Below are positions 18,537 through 27,774 of a DNA stretch of 56,319 nucleotides, one piece after another. The notes under the pieces are model-generated. The model had not been told where the DNA came from, ran no database searches, and saw nothing but the letters and a program-made list of their open reading frames with translations. Each line of letters begins with the position of its first letter. Position 1 is the first letter of the stretch. Source of the DNA: an uncultured Microbulbifer sp. (lineage in GTDB: Bacteria > Pseudomonadota > Gammaproteobacteria > Pseudomonadales > Cellvibrionaceae). The stretch is from NCBI RefSeq assembly GCF_947498635.1, contig NZ_CANMKV010000029.1, positions 1-56,319 of the forward strand. Direction: 5' to 3'. The position numbers and the translations under genes were made by a program.

Positions 18537-19718
18537 ATGCTGATTGGCTTTTTCCTGAATTTACGCCGCTATAAATTACCGGTATCCATTACCGAATTAC
18601 TGGCCTTGCTCGAGGCATTGCAGCAACGTCTGGTCTTTGCTGACCTGGAGGAATTTTATTTTCTTGCCCGTGTCTGCCTGGTGAAGGATGAAAAACACTT
18701 CGATAAATTTGACCGTGCCTTCGAGGCCTATTTCAAAGATCTAGAAACCCTCGATGATATCGTTGAGCAAATGATCCCCGAGGACTGGCTTAGAGCGGAG
18801 TTCCTTAAGCAATTAAGCGAAGAGGAAAAGGCCAAGGTCCAGAGCCTGGGAGGGTTGGAAAAACTATTAGAGGAATTTAAAAAACGCCTCGAAGAGCAGA
18901 AAAAGCGCCATAGCGGTGGCAACCGCTGGATTGGCACCGGTGGTACCAGCCCCTTTGGGAATAGCGGTTATCACCCAGGTGGCATTCGAGTTGGTGGCCA
19001 GGGGCGCAACCGTTCGGCCTCCAAAGTGTGGGAAAAACGCCAGTTTAAAAATCTGGATGACAGTGTAGGCCTGGGTACCCGTAATATTCAGGTAGCTCTG
19101 CGCAAGTTGCGTAAATTTGCCCGTACCGGTGCTGCTGAGGAGCTGGATCTGGATAGCACTATTTCCTCCACCGCACGCAATGCCGGTCTACTGGACATTA
19201 AAATGGTGCCGGAGCGGCACAATGCAATTAAAGTACTGATCTTTTTTGATGTGGGAGGTTCTATGGACCCCTACGTGCGGGTCTGTGAAGAACTGTTCTC
19301 TGCCTGCCGCTCGGAATTCAAACATCTGGAATATTTTTATTTCCACAATTTTGTGTATGAGCATGTGTGGAAAGACAACCAGCGCCGCTCTAGCGAAAAC
19401 ACGCCCCTGTTAGAAGTGCTGCGCACCTACGGTAAAGATTACAAAGTAATTTTTGTCGGGGACGCCTCGATGGCGCCCTATGAGATTAGCAGCCGTTTTG
19501 GCAGTGTCGAACATATGAATGAAGAGCCCGGCGCGGCCTGGATGGAGCGTATCACCGAAACTTACAGTAACCTGATCTGGCTGAACCCCGTGGGTGAAGA
19601 GTATTGGCAATATACGCCCAGTATTGGTATGACCCAGCGCTTGGTCGATGGGCATATGTATCCGATGACGCTGGAGGGTTTGGATAGAGCGATTGCCTAT
19701 TTGGTGAAAGGGCGCTGA
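18537..19718 (+). CDS. CoxE-like VWA domain protein, partner of the MoxR ATPase
   Basis: A 393-residue protein. Residues 1-130 are helical and charged. A glycine-rich linker (GGNRWIGTGGTSPFG) follows at about residue 120-160. A VWA domain lies at about residues 215-390 with the MIDAS motif DVGGSMDPY and a second conserved GDASMAPYE. No signal peptide: cytoplasmic. This architecture is typical of CoxE-type partners of MoxR ATPases; the client is unknown. The gene lies 97 bases after the ATPase gene on the same strand and ends at a strong hairpin. Confidence 0.9.
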   Translation: MLIGFFLNLRRYKLPVSITELLALLEALQQRLVFADLEEFYFLARVCLVKDEKHFDKFDRAFEAYFKDLETLDDIVEQMIPEDWLRAEFLKQLSEEEKAKVQSLGGLEKLLEEFKKRLEEQKKRHSGGNRWIGTGGTSPFGNSGYHPGGIRVGGQGRNRSASKVWEKRQFKNLDDSVGLGTRNIQVALRKLRKFARTGAAEELDLDSTISSTARNAGLLDIKMVPERHNAIKVLIFFDVGGSMDPYVRVCEELFSACRSEFKHLEYFYFHNFVYEHVWKDNQRRSSENTPLLEVLRTYGKDYKVIFVGDASMAPYEISSRFGSVEHMNEEPGAAWMERITETYSNLIWLNPVGEEYWQYTPSIGMTQRLVDGHMYPMTLEGLDRAIAYLVKGR

Positions 19719-19746
19719 TCGCCGCGATCTCTTCTGCGGGCTCGAA

Positions 19747-19792
19747 TTCATGCGGCACATTGCGTGCTGCATGAATGCCTCATCTTTTTTTC
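19747..19792. terminator. terminator hairpin between convergent genes
   Basis: A 12-bp stem with one G-A mismatch (TTCATGCGGCAC 19747-19758, GTGCTGCATGAA 19764-19775) is followed by an eight-T run at 19785-19792. It ends the MoxR/VWA transcript and faces the end of the peptide transporter gene. Confidence 0.7.
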
Positions 19793-19804
19793 AGGGATAC
19801 GCAG

Positions 19805-21301
19805 TTACTCTTTTTGGTTTCCGCTAAAGTGCCGGGGCGGCGTGCCTTCATGATCGGCAGTGATGCTGATTTCTTCTTTGGTGGTTTCTCCCACGGTTAC
19901 ATGTACTTCTTCCGCGCCGTGCATCCAATCCACGAGCTTTTCGCGAATCAGATACAAAATAAAACCTGCCACAATTGCCGCGAGTGCGACACCACCGAAT
20001 GTGGCGAGTGGACCGGAAACGCCCACCAATTTGCCAATTTCTGCCGCGCCTTTATTGGCGATACCGATAAAGGCAAACCAAAGCCCCATCATTAGGGATA
20101 AATAGCGCAGGGGCGAAAGTTTAGTAACCACAGACAGCCCAATCGGGGATAGGCACAGCTCGCCAATGGTATGAAAAATATAGGCGAAGACCAGCCACCA
20201 TATACTCGCCTTTATGGTTTCAGAATCGCCGATTTGTAGCGCTGCGCCACACATCGATAGGAAACCGATTCCGAGAAATACCAAGCCCAGGCTGAACTTG
20301 GCCGGTGAGCTGGGTTCTCTATCCCCCATGCCTACCCAGATACTGGCTATAATCGGCGCGAGAATAATAATAAAGAGGGGATTGACCATCTGCAGCCAGC
20401 TGGCTGGGATTTCCCAACCGAGTACATTTAGGTCAGTACGGTATTTGGCAAAAAGGTTCATGGAGCCGGCGGCCTGCTCGAAGCCGGCCCAGAAAACTAC
20501 GATAAAGACACCAAGTACCAAAATTACCTTGATGCGGTCACGCTCCTCCTGAGTGAGTGGACGGTGTTTGTCTGTGGCCCCGTTACTCCCCTGTTCCAGG
20601 CCCAGGTGGGCGGAGGGTTGAATGCCGATCTGGCCGAGGTAGCGCCTGGCCTGTGTCATTTGTAGCAGCAGGCCGAGGAGCATACCTATACCTGCGACAA
20701 TAAAGGCCAGTTGGTAATCCACTTTTTCTCCAATCCAGCCTACGACGAGGTAGCCGAGGATGGAGCCCAGGTTGATCCCCATATAGAAAATGGTAAAGGC
20801 GGTATCGCGTCGCTTGTCGCCCTCTTCATAGAGGTCGCCGACCATCGTGGAGATATTCGGTTTGAAAAAACCATTACCGATAATTAGTAGCGCTAATCCC
20901 AGCCACAGCATATAGATTTGGCTGCCATCTGGCAGCCAGGCGTGGGGAAAGCCCAGGGAAAACTGTCCCAGCATCATCAGGGTGCCACCGAACATAATGC
21001 AACGCCGCTGTCCCCAACGGTTGTCCGCCATCCAGCCACCAATAATCGGGGTCAGATAGACCAGCATCGCGTACCAGCCCAGGTAGCTCAGCGCCTTGGA
21101 TTGTAGCTCGGTGTCCGAGAGCTGTCCCCAGCCGAATACCGCGGCGGCGGCGGTGGAAGTTAAGTAGAAGACAAAAATGCCGCGCATGCCGTAGTAGCTG
21201 AGGCGCTCCCACATCTCGGTGCCAAACAGCAGGAACAGGCCCTTGGGGTGGCCGAAGAGCTGACCGGCACTGGCGGGTGGCTTGGGCTTGATCTCTTGCA
21301 T
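19805..21301 (-). CDS. POT/PTR family proton-dependent oligopeptide transporter
   Basis: A 498-residue polytopic membrane protein (about 14 segments). It shows the POT signature on helix 1 (TEMWERLSYYGMRG, the ExxER motif), the LTPIIGGWMADNRWGQRR segment after helix 2, and FFKPNISTMVGDLYEEGDKRRDTAFTIFYMGINLG, the PTR2 family signature. It imports di- and tripeptides with protons. It resembles the E. coli Dtp proteins; which one it matches cannot be decided here. It is divergent from hrpA. Confidence 0.93.
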   Translation of the reverse strand: MQEIKPKPPASAGQLFGHPKGLFLLFGTEMWERLSYYGMRGIFVFYLTSTAAAAVFGWGQLSDTELQSKALSYLGWYAMLVYLTPIIGGWMADNRWGQRRCIMFGGTLMMLGQFSLGFPHAWLPDGSQIYMLWLGLALLIIGNGFFKPNISTMVGDLYEEGDKRRDTAFTIFYMGINLGSILGYLVVGWIGEKVDYQLAFIVAGIGMLLGLLLQMTQARRYLGQIGIQPSAHLGLEQGSNGATDKHRPLTQEERDRIKVILVLGVFIVVFWAGFEQAAGSMNLFAKYRTDLNVLGWEIPASWLQMVNPLFIIILAPIIASIWVGMGDREPSSPAKFSLGLVFLGIGFLSMCGAALQIGDSETIKASIWWLVFAYIFHTIGELCLSPIGLSVVTKLSPLRYLSLMMGLWFAFIGIANKGAAEIGKLVGVSGPLATFGGVALAAIVAGFILYLIREKLVDWMHGAEEVHVTVGETTKEEISITADHEGTPPRHFSGNQKE

Positions 21302-21418
21302 ATTACTGCTCGCAAGGTGTGACCCAGAGGCGTGATAGCGCCCCTAGAAGTGACCTCTATCCAATTCAGTATAGTTGAGCGCCACCCGACGGTTTTCAGT
21401 CCCATTGCAAAGTGGGGG

Positions 21419-21424
21419 TATAAT
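21419..21424 (+). promoter_or_regulatory. -10 element upstream of hrpA
   Basis: A perfect TATAAT 28 bases before the hrpA ATG, in the divergent gap to the peptide transporter. No strong -35 is visible, so the promoter may need an activator or be weak. Confidence 0.45.
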
Positions 21425-21451
21425 CCAGGGTTTGTCACTTCTGTACGAATC

Positions 21452-24400
21452 ATGAGTCACTCCGAAGTAGAAAAAAACCTGGGTATTCTGCAGACCCGTA
21501 TTTCCACCTGCATGGGGCAGGACCGCTATCCGTTGCGCCGAACCGTGAAGAATGTGCGGCGGCGCCTGCAAGAGGGGAAGCCGGCAGACCGTATGTTGGC
21601 CCAGCTGGAGCAGCAGCTGCAGGAGTCCGAGGCATTGGTAGCGGCGCGTCGGGGTAAATTGCCCGAAGTGCAGTGGCCGGAGGCGTTGCCGGTAGTGGCT
21701 CGACGGGAGGAAATCGCCGAGCTGATTGAAAATAATCAAGTTGTCGTGGTGGCTGGTGAAACTGGCTCGGGCAAAACCACCCAGCTGCCAAAAATCTGCC
21801 TGTCCCTGGGGCGGGGTATTTATGGGCAGATTGGTCACACGCAGCCGCGCAGGATTGCCGCGCGCACAGTGGCTAATCGTATTGCCGAGGAATTGCAGCA
21901 ACCCCTTGGGGACTCTGTCGGTTACCAGGTGCGCTTTACCGATCACAGTACCGAGCACACCCATGTCAAGCTGATGACGGATGGGATTTTGTTGGCGGAA
22001 ATACAGCGCGATCCCCTGCTGAATAAATACGATACGCTGATTATCGATGAGGCCCACGAGCGCAGCCTCAATATTGATTTCCTACTGGGCTATCTGAAAA
22101 CTATATTGTCCAAACGCCCGGATCTTAAGCTGATCATTACCTCAGCCACCATTGATCTGGAAAAATTTTCTCGACATTTTGCCGATGCACCGATTATTGA
22201 AGTGTCGGGCCGCACCTACCCGGTGGATATTCACTACCGACCCGCCGCAGACAGCGATGCGGATCTGAATGAGCAGGTGGTGGCCACCGTGGAGGAACTC
22301 CTGCACGAAGAAAAATCCAGTAGCCGGCGCGGTGGTGACATACTGGTATTTATGAGCGGCGAACGGGAAATCCGTGAATGTGCCAAGGCTCTGCGCGATG
22401 CACAGATTGCGCAGCTGGAAGTTCTCCCTCTGTATGCCCGTTTGAGCCTGGCCGAACAGGCTAAGGTTTTTCACGGCCATAAAGGTCGCCGTATTGTACT
22501 GGCCACGAATGTGGCGGAGACCTCGATTACTGTGCCCGGCATTCGCTATGTGATTGATCCGGGCACTGCGCGCATCAGCCGTTACAGCTATCGCAGCAAA
22601 ATTCAGCGGTTGCCGATAGAGCCGATTTCTCAGGCCAGCGCCAATCAGCGTGCCGGCCGCTGCGGTCGTGTCAGCGCGGGTGTGTGTATCCGCCTTTATG
22701 AAGAGCGCGATTATGAGCAGCGCCCGGAATTTACCGATGCGGAAATCCTGCGTACCAACCTGGCCGCAGTAATCCTGCAAATGTTGCAACTGCGTATCGG
22801 CGATATTCGCGACTTCCCCTTTGTCGACCCACCCGATCCACGCCTGATTAATGACGGCTACAAGCTATTGGAGGAATTGCTGGCGGTGGATGCTCAGGGC
22901 AGGGTGACTAAGCTTGGGCGGGCTCTGTCGCGATTGCCACTGGACCCGCGTTTGAGCCGGATGTTGCTGGCCGGGGCCGATAAAGGCAGTGCGCGCGAGT
23001 TGTTAATTATTGTCGCCGCCCTGGCTGTGCAGGATCCACGGGAACGGCCGGCGGAAAAACGTCAGGCCGCCGATGAAAAACATCGTCAATGGCAACACGA
23101 GCAATCGGATTTTCTGTCTTATGTTCAGCTGTGGGATGCCTTTGAAACTCAGCGCCAGGAACTGAGCCAAAATCAGCTGCGCAAGTGGTGCCAGAAAAAC
23201 TATCTATCCTGGCTGCGTATGCGCGAGTGGAGGGATATTCATCACCAGTTGCGGGTGGCCTGTCGCGATCTGGATGTGAAGGAAAATAAAGAACCGGCGG
23301 AGTATGAGGCCGTGCACCGGGGCATTGTTATGGGCATGCTCGGCAATATTGGCGTGCGCGATGAAAATAAAGAATTTAACGGTTGTCGCAATCGCCGCTT
23401 CCATATTTTTCCGGGTTCCGGCCAGTTTAAGAAGCCGCCGCGATGGGTGGTTTCCGCCCAGCTACTGGAAACCAGCCGCCTGTTTGCCCACACCGTTGCC
23501 AAAATAGAGCCGGAATGGGTGCTGGCCGCAGCGCAGCATTTGGTCAAACGCAATTATTTCGAACCCCACTACGATGCCCGCTCCGGTCAGGTGATGGCTT
23601 TCGAGAAGGTCTCACTTTACGGCTTGGTCCTGGTGGAAAAACGCCGTATTCCCTACGGCAAACTGGACCCAAAAGTTGCACGTGAAGTATTTATTCGCCA
23701 GGCGTTGGTAGAGCAGCGCTATCGTGGAAAAGGCCGTTTCTACAAGCATTACACCGATCTTCTGCAGTCACTGGAAGAGCTGGAAGCCAAGTCCCGCCGC
23801 CGGGATATTCTGGTGGATGACGAAGTGATCTATCGCTTTTTCGATGAGCGCTTGCCCGCAGATATTGTGAATTTGGCAGGTTTTGAACACTGGCGTAAGG
23901 ACGTGGAGTCCAGCGATCCCCAGTTGCTGTTTATGCCCCGTGAGTTGCTCATGCAGCAGAGTGCGGACCATGTGGGCGAGGCCCAATTTCCCGATGAGTT
24001 ACAGGCGGGAGGGGTTGTTTATCCTCTCAGCTACCATTTTGAGCCGGGTAGTGTGGATGACGGTGTGAGTATTCAGGTGCCTGTGGGCGCTTTGCACCAG
24101 GTGCCCGCCGCGCGCTTGTCCTGGCTGGTGCCGGGTATATTGCGCGATAAATGCATCGCCCTGTTAAAAGCCCTGCCGAAGCAGTGGCGCAAATATTTTG
24201 TTCCAGTTCCGGCGGCAGTCGACAGGGCTCTGCCCAAGCTGCGTACGGACAATACGCCCTTGTGGCAATCCCTGGCCCTGGAACTGCAGCGCCAGACCGC
24301 CCAGCAGTTACCCGATAGCGTTTGGGAGTCCGCCGAGCAGTCCCTGGAAGATTTCTATCGCGTCAATATTCAGGTAATGGATGAGGCGGGCAAGCTGCTC

Positions 24401-25366
24401 GACCAGGATCGCGATCTTGCCCTGTTGCAGGCGCGCTATCGCGATCGGGTACAGCAGGGCCTGGCCGATGCTGGCGACAGTTTTGAGCGCGACGGTATTA
24501 TCCATTGGGATTTTGGCGAGCTACCGGAAACCCATACCCTCGACCAGGGCGGTCTTAAAGTGCGGGCTTATCCGGCGCTGGTGGAGGGCAAGGATAGTGT
24601 CTCCCTGAAGTTGCTGGATAACCCCGCCGAGGCGCGCAGGGTGAGCCGTGCCGGTATTTGCCGTCTGGCCCTACTGCACTTACCGGAAAAAGTGAAATAC
24701 CTGCGCAAAGAGCTATTGCGCGGTAAAGAGTTGGGTTTATCGGCTGCAGACCTGGGCCGGCGTGAGGAGGTGGCAGACGATATTCTGATGGCCGCCGTGC
24801 GCGAAGTCTTCTGGCCGGATGAAAACTGGCCGCGTACCGAGACTGAATTCCTCTCTGCGCTTCAGAACGATGGCGAGTTGGTGGGTGCGGCCCAGGAGAT
24901 GGGAAACTTGTTGGTCAAAGCCTTGGGGCAGTTAGTCCCTCTGCGCAAACAGATTAAGCAACAAAAAAATCTGGCGGTCGCCATGGCTGTGGGGGATATC
25001 CAGCAGCAGCTAACCGGGCTCTTCTACCGGGGATTCTTATTCGATACGCCGCTGGAGTGGCTGCGTCAGTATAGCCGCTATTTGAAGGCGATCGCACTGC
25101 GCCTTGAAAAGGCCGCTCTCGATCCCAATCGGGACCGCAAACTGCAAGTGGAGTACCACAAGGCGGCCGAACCCTACAGCGATCAAGCAGAGAAGTTCTC
25201 AAATAGGGAACTGGCTTCAGAGCCGGCCCTGGCGGAGTACCGCTGGATGTTGGAAGAATTCCGTGTGAGCTTATTTGCGCAAACACTCAAGACGCTAATG
25301 CCAGTCTCAGCCAAGCGCCTACACAAGCTGTGGACCGAGGTTGATGGCAAGGTGCGGCTGGGTTGA
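21452..25366 (+). CDS. hrpA: ATP-dependent RNA helicase HrpA
   Basis: A 1304-residue DEAH-box helicase (E. coli HrpA about 1300). Walker A is GETGSGKTTQLP near residue 102, DEAH is IIDEAHERSLNID near 199, SAT is ITSATID, and motif VI is QRAGRCGR. The long C-terminal HrpA-specific region (DUF3418) follows the HA2 and OB folds. The frame is open from 21332, but MSHSEVEKNLG at 21452 is the natural start and lies downstream of the -10 element. The protein acts on ribosome-associated mRNA in E. coli. Confidence 0.96.
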   Translation: MSHSEVEKNLGILQTRISTCMGQDRYPLRRTVKNVRRRLQEGKPADRMLAQLEQQLQESEALVAARRGKLPEVQWPEALPVVARREEIAELIENNQVVVVAGETGSGKTTQLPKICLSLGRGIYGQIGHTQPRRIAARTVANRIAEELQQPLGDSVGYQVRFTDHSTEHTHVKLMTDGILLAEIQRDPLLNKYDTLIIDEAHERSLNIDFLLGYLKTILSKRPDLKLIITSATIDLEKFSRHFADAPIIEVSGRTYPVDIHYRPAADSDADLNEQVVATVEELLHEEKSSSRRGGDILVFMSGEREIRECAKALRDAQIAQLEVLPLYARLSLAEQAKVFHGHKGRRIVLATNVAETSITVPGIRYVIDPGTARISRYSYRSKIQRLPIEPISQASANQRAGRCGRVSAGVCIRLYEERDYEQRPEFTDAEILRTNLAAVILQMLQLRIGDIRDFPFVDPPDPRLINDGYKLLEELLAVDAQGRVTKLGRALSRLPLDPRLSRMLLAGADKGSARELLIIVAALAVQDPRERPAEKRQAADEKHRQWQHEQSDFLSYVQLWDAFETQRQELSQNQLRKWCQKNYLSWLRMREWRDIHHQLRVACRDLDVKENKEPAEYEAVHRGIVMGMLGNIGVRDENKEFNGCRNRRFHIFPGSGQFKKPPRWVVSAQLLETSRLFAHTVAKIEPEWVLAAAQHLVKRNYFEPHYDARSGQVMAFEKVSLYGLVLVEKRRIPYGKLDPKVAREVFIRQALVEQRYRGKGRFYKHYTDLLQSLEELEAKSRRRDILVDDEVIYRFFDERLPADIVNLAGFEHWRKDVESSDPQLLFMPRELLMQQSADHVGEAQFPDELQAGGVVYPLSYHFEPGSVDDGVSIQVPVGALHQVPAARLSWLVPGILRDKCIALLKALPKQWRKYFVPVPAAVDRALPKLRTDNTPLWQSLALELQRQTAQQLPDSVWESAEQSLEDFYRVNIQVMDEAGKLLDQDRDLALLQARYRDRVQQGLADAGDSFERDGIIHWDFGELPETHTLDQGGLKVRAYPALVEGKDSVSLKLLDNPAEARRVSRAGICRLALLHLPEKVKYLRKELLRGKELGLSAADLGRREEVADDILMAAVREVFWPDENWPRTETEFLSALQNDGELVGAAQEMGNLLVKALGQLVPLRKQIKQQKNLAVAMAVGDIQQQLTGLFYRGFLFDTPLEWLRQYSRYLKAIALRLEKAALDPNRDRKLQVEYHKAAEPYSDQAEKFSNRELASEPALAEYRWMLEEFRVSLFAQTLKTLMPVSAKRLHKLWTEVDGKVRLG

Positions 25367-25501
25367 TGGACCAGTGGGCGCAGATCACAAAAAAAGTAGG
25401 GCGCCTTGTGTAAGATTCCTCTCTCTGGCCCGACAGATCAATGTAGAGTCGGCGAAAGGCGCAGAGCGTTAGTGCGTGTGCTATGGGCTGGGTTCACTAA
25501 A

Positions 25502-25531
25502 TGACGGTTTCTCACCCGGTTTCATTATACT
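25502..25531 (+). promoter_or_regulatory. possible promoter of the HvfA-like operon
   Basis: TGACGG (25502-25507), an 18-base spacer and TATACT (25526-25531) form a moderate sigma-70-like pair about 65 bases before the precursor gene. No copper-regulator palindrome was recognised. Confidence 0.3.
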
Positions 25532-25596
25532 GTCGCCGGATCTAGAAAAAGTCTTAAAGGTTTTTATTACACAGGGTATTAGTTAGGAGATTTTTT

Positions 25597-25911
25597 ATGA
25601 ACAAGAAACATCTTTCCCCGGTTGCGGCTGCTGTTGGTGCGGCTTTTATTGCCACTGCGGCTATGAATGTGTCTGCAGCCAATAGCGACGCCAACCCGTT
25701 TGCCGCTGAAGAGCTGAACTCTGGCTACAACCTGGCATTGGCCGATCACGATCACAAGGATAAGGATAAAGAAGGTAAGTGCGGCGAAGGCAAGAAGAAA
25801 GAGGGTAAGTGCGGCGAAGGCAAAAAGAAAGAAGGTAAGTGCGGCGAAGGGAAATGCGGCGAAGGTAAGAAGAAAGAAGGTAAGTGCGGCGAAGGTAAAT
25901 GCGGTAATTAA
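25597..25911 (+). CDS. hvfA: HvfA-like RiPP precursor with six EGKCG motifs
   Basis: A 104-residue precursor. A cleavable signal peptide (positive N-terminus, alanine-rich core, cut near VSAA-NSD at about residue 28) is followed by a 30-residue spacer with HDHKDKDK. The rest is repeats: six EGKCG and three EGKKK units, giving six cysteines and no others. Precursors with EGKCG motifs and a signal peptide, next to an MNIO enzyme and its partner, are known as HvfA in Haemophilus influenzae. There the cysteine motifs become oxazolone/thioamide copper ligands; this is established for that system and inferred here. A strong AGGAG ribosome binding site precedes the ATG. A hairpin after the stop separates it from the enzyme genes. 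Confidence 0.9.
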   Translation: MNKKHLSPVAAAVGAAFIATAAMNVSAANSDANPFAAEELNSGYNLALADHDHKDKDKEGKCGEGKKKEGKCGEGKKKEGKCGEGKCGEGKKKEGKCGEGKCGN

Positions 25912-25931
25912 TATTCCGTCCCGCACGACTT

Positions 25932-25957
25932 GGGCGGTACGGCATAAAGTACCGCCC
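25932..25957 (+). terminator. attenuating hairpin between precursor and enzyme genes
   Basis: A perfect 9-bp stem (GGGCGGTAC 25932-25940, GTACCGCCC 25949-25957, loop 8) without a long T-run. Placed between hvfA and hvfB it probably reduces read-through or stabilises the upstream mRNA, so that far more precursor than enzyme is made. Confidence 0.6.
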
Positions 25958-25991
25958 TAGCTCTTTCCATAAGTAACAGAGGCAAATCGAG

Positions 25992-26837
25992 GTGCGCAAT
26001 TATTCAGTGGAGGGGGCCGGTCTCGGACTGCGTCGCTCTATGATGGGAGAGGATCTGTCATCGAATGCGGTGGATTTTTTCGAGGTGGCACCGGAAAACT
26101 GGATCGGTGTTGGTGGTCGCTATGGCCGCTGGTTTCGCCAGCTGAGCGAGCGGCATCCATTTATTTTGCACGGTTTGTCTCTCTCCATCGGCTCGTCAGA
26201 TCCGCTGGATATGGAACTGCTCGCTTCTATTAAGCAATTTATTCGCGAGCACGATATTCGTCTTTACAGTGAACATTTGAGTTACTGCTCGGACCAGGGA
26301 CATCTTTACGATTTATTGCCGATCCCCTTTACGGAGGAAGCGGTGATGTATGTCGCCGAGCGGATTCGTATGGTACAGGACACCCTGGAACAGCGCATTG
26401 CCATGGAGAATGTTTCTTATTATGCCGCTCCAGGTCAGGAAATGAGTGAGTTGGCATTTTTGCAAGCCGTGTTGCAGGAGGCGGACTGCGATCTTTTATT
26501 GGACGTCAACAATATTTATGTGAACTCAATCAACCACCGCTATGATCCCCTCGAATTTCTTTGTTCGCTCCCCTCTGAGCGAATGCGTTATGTGCATGTG
26601 GCGGGGCATTACGATGAAGCGGATGACCTGAAAGTGGATACGCATGGTGCCGCGGTGATTGATCCAGTGTGGCAGCTTTTGGATAAGGCCTACGAAATTC
26701 ACGGTGTTATGCCCACACTGCTGGAGCGTGACTTTAATATTCCGCCCATGCCACAACTGCTCGAAGAGGTTCAGCAGATCAAGCGTACCCAGGCCAGCTA
26801 CCAAGTAGAAGAACCCTATGTCCTCAGTCGCCGATAA
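25992..26837 (+). CDS. hvfB: MNIO-family (DUF692) peptide-modifying enzyme, HvfB-like
   Basis: A 281-residue multinuclear non-heme iron oxygenase with a TIM-barrel fold. Conserved metal-ligand regions are visible: [52 protein letters not shown] and LLERDFNIP. The family (MbnB, BufB, HvfB) oxidises cysteines of ribosomal peptides; the partner next door and the EGKCG precursor upstream point to the HvfB subgroup. It reads from a GTG start with GAGG eight bases upstream and overlaps the next gene by 20 bases. Confidence 0.93.
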   Translation: MRNYSVEGAGLGLRRSMMGEDLSSNAVDFFEVAPENWIGVGGRYGRWFRQLSERHPFILHGLSLSIGSSDPLDMELLASIKQFIREHDIRLYSEHLSYCSDQGHLYDLLPIPFTEEAVMYVAERIRMVQDTLEQRIAMENVSYYAAPGQEMSELAFLQAVLQEADCDLLLDVNNIYVNSINHRYDPLEFLCSLPSERMRYVHVAGHYDEADDLKVDTHGAAVIDPVWQLLDKAYEIHGVMPTLLERDFNIPPMPQLLEEVQQIKRTQASYQVEEPYVLSRR

Positions 26838-27600
26838 AACTGCCAGATTCCAGGGACTGCAACGGGACTTTGTCGCCCACTTACGGGCCCCCGAACACAT
26901 CGCAGCACCTAGGGACATTGAAGACCGGCGCGTGGCTATATACCGGGACTTGATTTACAACAATATCGAATCATTTATTGCCAGTGGTTTTCCTGTATTG
27001 CGCAGTCTCTACAGCGATGAATACTGGCACGCAATGGTACGGGATTTTGTCCAGAGCCATAGCGCAAAGAGCCCTTACTTCCTGCAGATTAGTGAGGAAT
27101 TTCTCACCTATCTGCAACATGAGCGGGGCCACCGGAAAGGTGATCCACCATTTTTATTGGAGTTGGCCCACTACGAGTGGGTGGAGTTGGCCCTGGACGT
27201 AAGTACTGAGGAAATACCTACTGGCTTGGATCGACAGGGCGATCTGCTGACTTCTGTGCCGGTGGTCTCACCGCTGGTGTGGAGTCTCAGCTACAGCTAC
27301 TCGGTGCATCGTATCGGCCCCGACTTTCAACCACAGGAGCCGGCAGAATCGCCCACCTTTTTGCTGGTCTACCGCGGCCTCGACGAAGAGGTCAACTTTA
27401 TGGAGATCAATGCGGTGACTGCGCGCCTGTTACAGTTGGCCTCTGAAGGGGAGAGTACAGGGGAGCAACTGCTGGGACAGATTGCCACGGAGCTGCCTCA
27501 AGTCGACCGAGAAACCCTCTATGGGTTTGGGGGAGAGTTACTGAAAAAGCTTTTGGATAAAGGTGTGATTGCCGGGCTGCGGCACCAGAGTATCGGGTAA
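26818..27600 (+). CDS. hvfC: DUF2063 partner protein, HvfC-like
   Basis: A 260-residue protein. The N-terminal DUF2063 domain shows the family pattern R-x3[20 protein letters not shown] and the segment [15 protein letters not shown]. The C-terminal half ([19 protein letters not shown]) is a second, winged-like domain. In characterised systems this protein binds the precursor and delivers it to the MNIO enzyme. It starts inside the end of hvfB (20-base overlap), so the two are coupled. The DoxX-like membrane gene often found in such operons is not present here. Confidence 0.9.
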   Translation: MSSVADKTARFQGLQRDFVAHLRAPEHIAAPRDIEDRRVAIYRDLIYNNIESFIASGFPVLRSLYSDEYWHAMVRDFVQSHSAKSPYFLQISEEFLTYLQHERGHRKGDPPFLLELAHYEWVELALDVSTEEIPTGLDRQGDLLTSVPVVSPLVWSLSYSYSVHRIGPDFQPQEPAESPTFLLVYRGLDEEVNFMEINAVTARLLQLASEGESTGEQLLGQIATELPQVDRETLYGFGGELLKKLLDKGVIAGLRHQSIG

Positions 27601-27774
27601 ACGTCCTCGGCATTCCATTTTTTGGCGCAATTTGCTTTTTGGTGACGGCGTGTGCTTGCCTGAAACTGCCTCATCTTTGACGAATCCCAGATGCTATGCT
27701 GCCGAGGGTGGTTTACAGTTTGCGAGGGCGTTAGAATCCTTGGCCTTAATTTTTGTTAAAAGAGGAGCAGGGTT

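Noticed and set aside
21344..22057. 237-codon open frame on minus opposite hrpA
   Set aside because: Mirror frame of a conserved gene, with no family resemblance.
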